Of a stretch of DNA of 5,486 bases, positions 1-5,486 are shown piece by piece (position 1 is the stretch's first letter; the number at the start of each line of letters is the position of its first letter). The notes beneath the pieces are model-generated. The model did not search any database and was not told where the DNA came from. It saw only the letters and a list, made by a program, of their open reading frames with translations. Origin of the DNA: Desulfonema limicola (lineage in GTDB: Bacteria > Desulfobacterota > Desulfobacteria > Desulfobacterales > Desulfosalsimonadaceae); NCBI GenBank assembly GCA_020722245.1, contig DYLE01000164.1, forward strand, positions 1 through 5,486, read 5' to 3'. Both the position numbers and the translations under genes were made by a program.

Positions 1-155
1 TCAAGGAGCGGATTGATAAGCGGGGTCAGGAGCTGGGGTATCCGAATCTCTATGACATGATCGCCGATGACACGGTCGGCACCACGGAAGAGGAGATTCT
101 GCCCTACCTGAAGGAAAAAGGGCATCCCGCGCTTTCTATGGATCCGTTGGTTTGA
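1..155 (+). CDS. acsB: Acetyl-CoA synthase catalytic subunit (CODH/ACS beta), C-terminal end only
   Basis: Reading from base 3, 50 codons run in frame to a TGA at 153-155; the rest of the gene lies left of the window. The peptide contains LYDMIADDTVGTTEEEILPY and ends with KGHPALSMDPLV. I recognise this as the extreme C-terminus of bacterial acetyl-CoA synthase (AcsB, CdhC-like), where a short helix (EEEI-PYL) and an HPAL-MDP tail close the last domain. AcsB condenses the methyl group from the corrinoid protein with CO and CoA at its nickel-containing A-cluster. The A-cluster cysteines are upstream and cannot be checked here. The next gene, acsC, encodes its methyl donor, which strongly supports the call despite the short fragment. 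The alternative is a chance resemblance of 50 residues, unlikely given the context. Confidence 0.86.
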   Translation, partial: KERIDKRGQELGYPNLYDMIADDTVGTTEEEILPYLKEKGHPALSMDPLV

Positions 156-169
156 TGATATACGGCGAT

Positions 170-203
170 TTCTCGGGCGGCGGTTTTGCCCGCCGCCCGG
201 GGA
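170..203 (+). other. Strong GC-rich intercistronic hairpin between acsB and acsC
   Basis: Bases 174-183 (CGGGCGGCGG) pair perfectly with 190-199 (CCGCCGCCCG) around a six-base loop, TTTTGC. Bases 170-173 extend the stem against 200-203 using one A-T, one C-G and two G-T pairs. It starts 15 bases after the acsB stop. No T-tract follows: the next bases are TCTGCCGCAG. It is therefore not a standard intrinsic terminator. I infer an mRNA-stabilising or processing hairpin that could set acsB and acsC transcript levels separately, or a partial terminator. The spacer after it (204-253) shows no convincing -35/-10 pair, so acsC is probably co-transcribed with acsB. Confidence 0.75.
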
Positions 204-253
204 TCTGCCGCAGTGATTGGTTTAGAAGTTTGTGAAAAATGGATTAAAAATAT

Positions 254-259
254 GAGGAG
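254..259 (+). promoter_or_regulatory. Ribosome binding site of acsC
   Basis: GAGGAG lies six bases before the ATG at 266. This spacing, together with the match of the first residues (ALTGIQIFKLLPGTNC) to the family N-terminus, fixes the acsC start. Confidence 0.85.
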
Positions 260-265
260 ACGAAA

Positions 266-1606
266 ATGGCATTAACCGGTATTCAGATATTTAAGCTCCT
301 TCCAGGGACCAACTGCAAGGAATGCGGGGTTCCCACCTGCCTTGCCTTTGCGATGAACCTGGCCTCCGGCAAGGCGAGCCTTGACGATTGTCCCTATGTC
401 TCGCCCGAGGCACGGGAGAAGCTGGCGGAGGCGTCCGCCCCGCCGATCCTGCCGGTGCAGATCGGCAAGGGTGTTCGAAAGCTCACGGTGGGCGGGGAAA
501 CGGTGCTCTACAGGCATGAAAAAACATTTTACAACAAAACCGGTATCGCCGTTCGGGTGGCGTCCGACATCTCTGAAAAGGATCTGAAGGCCAAGCTCGC
601 CGCATGGAACGCGTTTCAGTACGAGCGGGTGGGGTTGAACCTTCGGCCTGAACTGGTGGCGGTGGAGGATGTCTCCGGCGATGCCAAGGCGTTTGCGATG
701 GTCGCGAAAACCATCGCCGAGACCTCCGAGTTCAACCTGATATTGATGTCGAAGAAACTGGATGTGATGAAGGCCGGCATCGAGGCGACGCGGTTTAAAA
801 ATCCCTTGATTTATGCGGCCACGGCCGATAACGTGGATGCCTACGGAGCCCTGGCCAAGGAAACCGACCTGCCGCTGGCGGTGAAGGCCGATTCCGTGGG
901 GGCTCTGATTCCCTTGACCGACAAGCTTGTGGGGATGGGCATAAAGAAGCTGGTGATCGATCCCGGGTCCCGGGAGATCAAACAGGCGCTTGAAGATCAG
1001 GTCGGCATTCGGCGGGCCGCGCTGAAGGCGTTGAACCGGTCGGTGGGTTTCCCCACCATCACATTCCCGTGCGAGATGGCCTCCAACATGGATATGGAGA
1101 CACTGATCGCCGCCATGTTCATCGCCAAGTACGGCGCGATCACCGTGCTTTCGGATTTCACCCCTGAGTCTTTATTCCCCCTGCTGCTGGAGCGGTTGAA
1201 CATCTTCACCGACCCGCAGCGGCCCATGATGGTGACCCAGGGCATTTATGAGATCGGAAACCCGAATGAGAACTCTCCGGTGCTGGTCACCACCAACTTT
1301 GCCCTGACCTATTTTATTGTCTCCGGCGAGATCGAAGGGAGCCGGGTGCCCTCATGGCTGCTGATCAAGGATACGGAAGGGCTGTCTGTTCTGACCGCGT
1401 GGGCGGCCGGAAAGTTTGCGGGCGACGACGTGGGCGCCTTCGTGAAGAAATGCGGAATCGCGGACAAGGTCAAGAAAAAGGAGCTGATTATTCCGGGTTA
1501 TGCCGCAGCCATAGTCGGTGAGCTTGAGGAGGAGTTGCCTGACTGGACGGTGACGGTGGGTCCGAGGGAGGCGCCTCATCTGCCCGCATTCCTTAAGTCA
1601 CGATAG
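266..1606 (+). CDS. acsC: Corrinoid/iron-sulfur protein large (gamma) subunit
   Basis: This is the methyl carrier of the Wood-Ljungdahl pathway. With the small subunit AcsD it holds a cobamide that takes the methyl group from methyltetrahydrofolate (via AcsE) and delivers it to AcsB. The 446 residues match the usual family length. Residues 1-60 are the small [4Fe-4S] domain, with C17, C20, C25 and C42 in the CxxCx4Cx16C spacing. That cluster passes the electron that rescues inactive Co(II). Residues from about 65 to 320 read as the TIM-barrel domain. The C-terminal part, from about 330, is the cobamide-binding domain, with the highly conserved stretches SPVLVTTNFALTYF, DTEGLSVLTAWAAGKF (369-384), IIPGYAA and the near-terminal GPREAPHLP. 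All expected cysteines are present and there is no sign of damage. acsB lies upstream and acsE downstream; acsD is not adjacent on the downstream side. The protein acts in the cytoplasm. Confidence 0.97.
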   Translation: MALTGIQIFKLLPGTNCKECGVPTCLAFAMNLASGKASLDDCPYVSPEAREKLAEASAPPILPVQIGKGVRKLTVGGETVLYRHEKTFYNKTGIAVRVASDISEKDLKAKLAAWNAFQYERVGLNLRPELVAVEDVSGDAKAFAMVAKTIAETSEFNLILMSKKLDVMKAGIEATRFKNPLIYAATADNVDAYGALAKETDLPLAVKADSVGALIPLTDKLVGMGIKKLVIDPGSREIKQALEDQVGIRRAALKALNRSVGFPTITFPCEMASNMDMETLIAAMFIAKYGAITVLSDFTPESLFPLLLERLNIFTDPQRPMMVTQGIYEIGNPNENSPVLVTTNFALTYFIVSGEIEGSRVPSWLLIKDTEGLSVLTAWAAGKFAGDDVGAFVKKCGIADKVKKKELIIPGYAAAIVGELEEELPDWTVTVGPREAPHLPAFLKSR

Positions 1607-1613
1607 GTCCAAC

Positions 1614-1656
1614 AAGGAGGATGACAAATCGATTGCCAATCCAAGAAGGGAGGTAG
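1614..1656 (+). promoter_or_regulatory. acsC-acsE spacer with two Shine-Dalgarno sequences and an 11-codon mini-ORF
   Basis: A near-perfect AAGGAGG at 1614-1620 is followed at once by ATG (1621), which opens an 11-codon frame ending in TAG at 1654-1656. A second site, GGGAGG (1648-1653), sits seven bases before the acsE ATG at 1661 and is the likely acsE ribosome binding site. The first site has no spacing to its own ATG. Seven bases after it comes ATC (1628), which is in the acsE frame. The first site may therefore be a relic, a standby site for the ribosome, or a mini-ORF coupling signal. The sequence is clear; the function is inference. Confidence 0.5.
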
Positions 1657-1660
1657 ACAG

Positions 1661-2551
1661 ATGCTGTGCATAGGTGAAAGCCTAAACGTCATGTCCAAGA
1701 AAATCGGTAAGGCGTTTAAAGAACGGGATCCCAAGCCGATCCAGGAAGAAGCGCTGCGGCAGAGGGAGAAGGGGATGGATTACATCGACATCAACCTCGG
1801 ACCGGCCAAGAAGGACGGGCCCGAGCTGATGCCCTGGGTGGTCCAGACGGTTCAGGAGGTGGTGGATGATATTCCCCTGGCCCTGGATAGCTCCAATATC
1901 GAGGCGATTGAGGCCGGGCTCAAGGTCTATAAAGAGACGCCCAATCCGCCGCTCATCAACTCCATCATGTGCCGCAAGGAACGTTACGAGAAGATGATCC
2001 CCATCGCGGTGAAATACAATGCGGATTTCATCGCCCTGATGTGGGGCCCGGAAGGCCTGCCCCGGGATGAGAACGAACGGGCCGCCCTTTGCGTGGAGCT
2101 GCTGTATGCCGCCAATGAGGCCGGGATTCCCAACGAGAAGATCTGGGTGGACGGGATTGTGACGCCGGTGAACATTCAACAGCCGCAGAGCGTCAGCCTG
2201 ATGGAATTTCAGAAGATGCTGCCGGATATCGCTCCAGGCGCAAAAAGCACCTGCGGTCTGTCCAATGTGTCCAATGGGCCGCCCAATCACCTGCGCCCGA
2301 TCTTGAATCAGACGTTTATGGTCATGCTTCAACGCTGCGGCATGTACTCGGTGATTTCCGATCCCTTAGACGAAAAATTAACCCAGATCGCCAAGGGCAA
2401 ACGTCAGGATATCGTAGACATCATTTATGCCGCCATGGACGGCAAGGCCCCGGCCATCAGCAGCCTTTCCAAGGAGCTGGCCGATTACGTGAAAACCGTG
2501 GACGTGATTCTGGGCAGAACCCTGTATTCGGATTCCTGGCTGGAGATTTAA
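1661..2551 (+). CDS. acsE: Methyltetrahydrofolate:corrinoid/iron-sulfur protein methyltransferase
   Basis: A cytoplasmic pterin-binding TIM-barrel enzyme (dihydropteroate synthase-like superfamily) that transfers the N5-methyl of methyltetrahydrofolate to the Co(I) cobamide of the AcsC/AcsD protein. The start MLCIGESLNVM matches the family N-terminus (MLIIGERIN in acetogen enzymes, from memory), and GGGAGG lies seven bases upstream. Pterin-site motifs are present in order: DINLGP (D43, N45), LALDSSN (D76, N79), VDGIVTPVN (D164) and GLSNVSNG (N202, the position of the asparagine known to contact the pterin N5). The protein has 296 residues against about 262 in the classic acetogen enzyme. The difference falls near the C-terminus, about residues 239-275, before the conserved TLYSDSW ending (288-294). 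An alternative is another methyltransferase of the same superfamily (MtgA- or MtvB-like), but the position after acsC favours acsE. A terminator follows 24 bases after the stop. Confidence 0.94.
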   Translation: MLCIGESLNVMSKKIGKAFKERDPKPIQEEALRQREKGMDYIDINLGPAKKDGPELMPWVVQTVQEVVDDIPLALDSSNIEAIEAGLKVYKETPNPPLINSIMCRKERYEKMIPIAVKYNADFIALMWGPEGLPRDENERAALCVELLYAANEAGIPNEKIWVDGIVTPVNIQQPQSVSLMEFQKMLPDIAPGAKSTCGLSNVSNGPPNHLRPILNQTFMVMLQRCGMYSVISDPLDEKLTQIAKGKRQDIVDIIYAAMDGKAPAISSLSKELADYVKTVDVILGRTLYSDSWLEI

Positions 2552-2574
2552 CCGCATTGTAATTTTATTTTACT

Positions 2575-2619
2575 CAAAAGGCCTCACCCCTCTTATCCGG
2601 GGGTGAGGCTCTTTTGTTT
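2575..2619 (+). terminator. Rho-independent terminator after acsE, probably bidirectional
   Basis: GCCTCACCCC (2581-2590) pairs perfectly with GGGGTGAGGC (2600-2609) around a nine-base loop, followed by the T-rich tract TCTTTTGTTT. On the other strand, CAAAA at 2575-2579 reads as TTTTG just after the stem, so it could also stop leftward transcription. It closes the acs transcript but lies only 16 bases upstream of the DUF3786 start codon, which makes it a possible attenuator for that gene. Confidence 0.92.
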
Positions 2620-2635
2620 ATGAAGAGAAGATGAA

Positions 2636-3253
2636 ATGGCGCGCGTGGATGATTATGCGAATGCAAAGAAGATAACGGTGGAGCGGCTTGCCGCCAAGCC
2701 CCCAGGGGAAATCGCCGACTGCTCCGGGTTTATGCTGACCGACGGCCGCGTGTTTCAGATCCCGTTTCTGGACCGGCTTTACCGGGCCGGGTATCCGGAG
2801 TTTGAGTTTATGGATGTGTCGAACGCCGAGAAGCCGGTTCCGCTTCAGGAACAGGTGCTGATCCTTCACTACATGGACGCCGGCAAGTCCTTGACGCCGG
2901 CCGGAAAATGGATCGCCTATCGTGAAATTCAGGGGGCTTCGTTTTATTACAGCGCGTTTGTGAAGCGGGCCATCGATCCGTTAAAAAAGGTTTTCGGCAA
3001 AAACCCGACTGGCCTGGCCCAGGCCGCGGAAAAGCTCGGCGGTGTTCCGGCGGATAGGGGCGATGCGGGGTTTTCGTTTTCCCCTCTGCCCAGGGTGCCC
3101 CTTCAGCTTATTTTGTGGGAGGCGGATGAGGAGTTTGAGTCCGAGGCCAATGTCCTGTTTGACATCACCGCCGGGGAGTTCCTTTCCCCGGAGGACGCGG
3201 TCTGGCTTGCCGGCATGCTGGTGTACCGGCTGATCACCCTGAGCCGGGGCTAA
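2636..3253 (+). CDS. DUF3786 domain-containing protein, function unknown
   Basis: A 205-residue soluble protein with no signal peptide or membrane segment. I recognise the DUF3786 family (Pfam PF12654) from its features in order: an N-terminal helical part, LQEQVLILHYMDAG (70-83), the W-I-x-Y-R-E-I motif (92-98) followed by FYYSAF, a central GF-x-F-x-P-LPRVPLQLILW block (145-161), the acidic ADEEFESEANVLFD stretch (163-176), and a C-terminal helix around 184-200. The whole domain appears intact. There is a single cysteine (C29), so this copy does not carry its own iron-sulfur cluster motif. From memory, family members are common in anaerobes with the Wood-Ljungdahl pathway, some fused to an AcsC-type [4Fe-4S] domain; no biochemical role is known to me. 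The start is the ATG at 2636 with a weak site, GAGAAG, five bases upstream. The gene lies immediately behind the acsE terminator with almost no room for its own promoter, so it is probably read through from acsE. Confidence 0.88.
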   Translation: MARVDDYANAKKITVERLAAKPPGEIADCSGFMLTDGRVFQIPFLDRLYRAGYPEFEFMDVSNAEKPVPLQEQVLILHYMDAGKSLTPAGKWIAYREIQGASFYYSAFVKRAIDPLKKVFGKNPTGLAQAAEKLGGVPADRGDAGFSFSPLPRVPLQLILWEADEEFESEANVLFDITAGEFLSPEDAVWLAGMLVYRLITLSRG

Positions 3254-3273
3254 AACGCATTGCCGCGATCCTG

Positions 3274-4371
3274 CTACGGCTGTTCCCTCATCACTTCTTC
3301 AAACAGGCTTATTGTTTGAGAGATGGTGGCCTGAATGTGAAACCGGTCGTAAATCCGCTGTTTCGCCGCTTGTCCCAGCCTTTTTCTTTTTTCCGGATGA
3401 TGATATAATTCTAAAACAGCCGCGGCGATGGCGGCCGGATGTTTCGGTGGAACGAGCAGCCCGCATTCCTGATCCACCACGATCTCGGAAAGCCCTCCCA
3501 TGTCGCTGACAATCGGCGGCGTAGCGCAGGACATGGCTTCGATCACCGCCCGGGACAGCCCTTCTTTTTGGGTGGACGGCATGACAAAGACGTCGCAGGC
3601 GGCCGCGATCGCCGGCGCGTCGTTACGGTATCCGGTCAGATGCATGTTCGCCGCATACGGGCTCTTTGCGATTTTTCGCAGAAGCCTTCTGTTTTCAAGC
3701 AGCCTTCCCATCAGCACGAAATGGATCGGCAGCCCCTTGGGCAGATACCCGGCCGAGTCGACCAGCACCCCGATCCCCTTGTGGGGCCGATCCCTTCCGG
3801 CAAAACCCACGACAAAGCCCTCCTCAGGTATGCTAAATTCGGAAAGGTCCGCGGCCGGTCCCTCATACCAGCTTGGGTCATGCCCTTTATAGATGGTCAC
3901 CAGTTTGCGATTCGGAATTTTCAGCCCGAAAAGCCTGAGCCGGCTTAGGTAATCCCGCACCGCGTTTGAAACGCAGACGATCCGGTCCACCCGGGGGTGA
4001 AGGTAGGTGGTCCATGAGGCCGGAGAGGCAAAGCTGATGTTTCCGATGGTGCCCCGATAGGTGATGATTTTAAATCGCCTGTTGCGGGATGCGATCAGGG
4101 TGTTTGAAACCGCGGCATTGGTAAAGCAGTAAAGGATGTCATAGGGTCGGGTTGTCAACTGGTTTGAGATCCGCCGAATGCCGGACCGGTCAAACCGGCC
4201 TTTTAGAATAAGATCGGCCATTGGCACGCCGGAGGATTTTAAACGGGAATAATACCTTCCGGTGGGGTTGCAGATGACCTCGATATCCACTCCGGCCTTT
4301 TTCAAGCCGATAAACAGCTCGGTGTGCGCCAGATCGCTTCGGTCAATGATGCAGAGTACCCGGTAACTCAT
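3274..4371 (-). CDS. Glycosyltransferase, GT4-like (GT-B fold)
   Basis: Transfers a sugar from a nucleotide-sugar donor to a growing surface polysaccharide, at the cytoplasmic face of the membrane. The 365 residues are typical for family 4. The N-terminal half (about 1-180) is the acceptor domain, beginning MSYRVLCIIDRS and containing YCFTNAAVSN and the VDRIVCVSNAVRDYL segment. The C-terminal half is the donor domain: VGFAGRDRPHKGI (188-200, with R193 and K198 at the usual phosphate-contacting places), LTGYRND (245-251), CDVFVMPS (259-266), then the E-x7-E motif EGLSRAVIE (E270, E278) and PPIVSDMGGLSEIV. The protein appears complete. The start lies 10 bases after the stop of the upstream membrane-protein gene and has no good Shine-Dalgarno, suggesting translational coupling. 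Sugar and linkage cannot be read from sequence. It converges on the DUF3786 gene with 20 bases between the stops. Confidence 0.95.
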   Translation of the reverse strand: MSYRVLCIIDRSDLAHTELFIGLKKAGVDIEVICNPTGRYYSRLKSSGVPMADLILKGRFDRSGIRRISNQLTTRPYDILYCFTNAAVSNTLIASRNRRFKIITYRGTIGNISFASPASWTTYLHPRVDRIVCVSNAVRDYLSRLRLFGLKIPNRKLVTIYKGHDPSWYEGPAADLSEFSIPEEGFVVGFAGRDRPHKGIGVLVDSAGYLPKGLPIHFVLMGRLLENRRLLRKIAKSPYAANMHLTGYRNDAPAIAAACDVFVMPSTQKEGLSRAVIEAMSCATPPIVSDMGGLSEIVVDQECGLLVPPKHPAAIAAAVLELYHHPEKRKRLGQAAKQRIYDRFHIQATISQTISLFEEVMREQP

Positions 4372-4381
4372 GCCCGGTGGG

Positions 4382-5486
4382 TCATTCGCCCTGTCTGGAT
4401 GGAGCGGCCAAGAAGGCTATCGCGGCCATCAGAATGATGTATAAACTGATAAAGACATTCCGGTTGAAGATGGATTCGGTCAGGGCGAAGATCATGAAGC
4501 TGGTGATGAGCATCAGGCCCGCAAACCCCATGTCCCGCAGGCCGCCGCTTTTTTTCGCCGCCGGCAGAAAGATGAGCAGCGGCGAGAGAAAAATCGCAAG
4601 CAGGATCCCAAGGCCGCCGATGCCGTAGGCGACCAGGTGATTGAGGTACATGTTGCGGGGGGAGGAATCGTATCCGGCGACAAGCTCGGAAATCTCTTTT
4701 TTTTCCTTCTTTTCCCGAATTGTTTGTTCACAGCCGTCTCTGCCCAGACCGCAAATCGGATGGCCGACAAACATCTTCCATCCTTCGGTCCAGATGCCGA
4801 GGCGGACCGCATAGGGTCCTACGCCTTTTCCCTGGAAAAAGGCCTTGGTTTCACCCCATCCGGTTCGAATCCGATAATCCAGGGATGATCCGGGAAGATG
4901 ATAGAACCCTAGGGGCAGCAGAACGATGCTCAGAATCAGGATGTCGCGGGAGCGCCAGGGTCTTTTGAAACCGCCGAGTTGAATGAAAAAGATCAGGGTC
5001 AGGAAAGGGATGGCGATGATTGAGCCCCGGTTGCCTGACAGTAAACCGGCCAGGATGCCGAGGGCGACGGCAAAAAGAGGAATAATCGCACCCGCGGGGT
5101 GTTGTTTTTGAAAATAGCGGATTCCGGCCAGGCCCATAAACCCCAGGGCAAGGGAGATGTCCCCGAATGCGATGGCATGGTAGGAGCCTTCGGCCCGGGG
5201 TTTGGCGGATAGGCCGTATACACAAAAGATGGCGTAAATCCCGGATAGGATCGCGCCCAGGGCGATGCCGTACCAGAACGGCCAGGGTTTTAAGGCGGCC
5301 CGGTAAAATAAAAAATAGATGGGGATAAAGGCCAGCAGGCGAACCTCGTGCCCCCGTTCCCATCTGAACAGATTTCCGCCTCCAGATCGGTTGTGGAAAA
5401 TATGGAACAAAAGGCAAACGATGAAGTATGCGGCAAACGCGCCCATGATGAATTTCACCGACCGGTCAAAGGCGGGCGCTGTCTTT
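4382..5486 (-). CDS. O-antigen ligase/polymerase family membrane protein (Wzy_C/WaaL-like), 5' end beyond window
   Basis: A polytopic inner-membrane protein that probably joins or polymerises lipid-linked glycans on the periplasmic side. Residue numbers here count from the GTG at 5458. The frame stays open upstream to the window edge (…KTAPAFDRS before that GTG), so the true start is probably outside. About ten hydrophobic segments are visible: roughly 4-22, 38-56, 61-82, 96-114, 122-140, 145-163, 172-189, 276-299, 309-328 and 333-352. A large hydrophilic loop (190-275) sits between the seventh and eighth. Family marks are LLSGNRGS (139-146, R144), VRLGIWTEGWKMF (218-230) followed by HPICGLG (233-239), and RNMYLNHLVAYGIGG (268-282). 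The last fits the ligase pattern H[NSQ]x9GxxG except that R268 stands where histidine is usual. Ligase and Wzy polymerase cannot be told apart from this sequence. It is in an operon with the downstream glycosyltransferase. Confidence 0.88.
   Translation of the reverse strand, partial: KTAPAFDRSVKFIMGAFAAYFIVCLLFHIFHNRSGGGNLFRWERGHEVRLLAFIPIYFLFYRAALKPWPFWYGIALGAILSGIYAIFCVYGLSAKPRAEGSYHAIAFGDISLALGFMGLAGIRYFQKQHPAGAIIPLFAVALGILAGLLSGNRGSIIAIPFLTLIFFIQLGGFKRPWRSRDILILSIVLLPLGFYHLPGSSLDYRIRTGWGETKAFFQGKGVGPYAVRLGIWTEGWKMFVGHPICGLGRDGCEQTIREKKEKKEISELVAGYDSSPRNMYLNHLVAYGIGGLGILLAIFLSPLLIFLPAAKKSGGLRDMGFAGLMLITSFMIFALTESIFNRNVFISLYIILMAAIAFLAAPSRQGE

Noticed and set aside
204..253. Possible promoter before acsC (TTGGTT at 217 with AT-rich TTAAAA at 244)
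   Set aside because: The spacing of 21 bases is too long and both boxes are poor, so the case for a promoter is too weak to annotate.
2261..2276. Short direct repeat of TGTCCAATG in acsE
   Set aside because: It encodes the conserved SNVSN residues of the pterin-binding loop, so protein constraint explains it.
1682..2332. A 216-codon open frame on the - strand inside acsE
   Set aside because: It is fully antisense to a clearly conserved enzyme, its translation shows no recognisable domain, and GC-rich genes commonly produce such open antisense frames.
2631..2675. ATG at 2631 as an alternative start five bases before the DUF3786 start
   Set aside because: It is in a different frame and reaches a stop after 14 codons; it does not encode the conserved domain.
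3262..3280. Small inverted repeat GCCG…CGGC between the convergent genes
   Set aside because: Only four base pairs with an 11-base loop and no T-tract on either strand; this is expected by chance in GC-rich DNA.
3439..3948. A 169-codon + strand frame opposite the glycosyltransferase
   Set aside because: It is antisense to the conserved donor domain, has low-complexity composition and no plausible ribosome binding site.
4851..5417. A 188-codon frame on the - strand overlapping the ligase gene in another frame
   Set aside because: The translation is rich in P, R and H and lacks domain features, while the overlapping frame encodes a coherent membrane protein with family motifs.

Overview
The window joins the end of a Wood-Ljungdahl (reductive acetyl-CoA) gene cluster, on the + strand, to the end of a cell-surface polysaccharide operon, on the - strand. 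An acetyl-CoA synthase tail, a corrinoid protein and a folate methyltransferase, together with the GC-rich codon use and the O-antigen-type genes, fit an anaerobic, probably Gram-negative bacterium. A sulfate-reducing or related Desulfobacterota lineage that uses the pathway for CO2 fixation or acetate oxidation is my best guess. This is inferred from protein character only; no taxonomic marker is present.

Layout. Bases 1-155 are the last 50 codons of acsB (acetyl-CoA synthase catalytic subunit). A 110-base spacer follows, holding a very strong GC hairpin at about 170-203. acsC (266-1606) encodes the large subunit of the corrinoid iron-sulfur protein. After a 54-base spacer with two Shine-Dalgarno-like sequences comes acsE (1661-2551), the methyltetrahydrofolate:corrinoid protein methyltransferase. 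A clear rho-independent terminator (2575-2619) lies directly after it. Only 16 bases past its T-tract starts a DUF3786 gene (2636-3253) of unknown function. After a 20-base convergent gap, the - strand carries a family 4-type glycosyltransferase (3274-4371). Its upstream neighbour is an O-antigen ligase/polymerase-family membrane protein (4382 to the right edge, 5' end cut off).

How the genes work together. AcsE moves the methyl group from methyltetrahydrofolate to the cobalt of the corrinoid protein. AcsC carries the [4Fe-4S] cluster used for reductive reactivation and part of the corrinoid site. AcsB joins the methyl group to CO and CoA to make acetyl-CoA. The small corrinoid-protein subunit (acsD), CO dehydrogenase (acsA) and the activator (acsV) are not in this window and would have to lie elsewhere. 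The two - strand genes form an unrelated polysaccharide assembly module.

I do not see a clearly new system. The points most worth a second look are the DUF3786 gene placed just behind a terminator, the hairpin between acsB and acsC, the extra segment near the C-terminus of AcsE, and an arginine where the ligase family usually has a key histidine.
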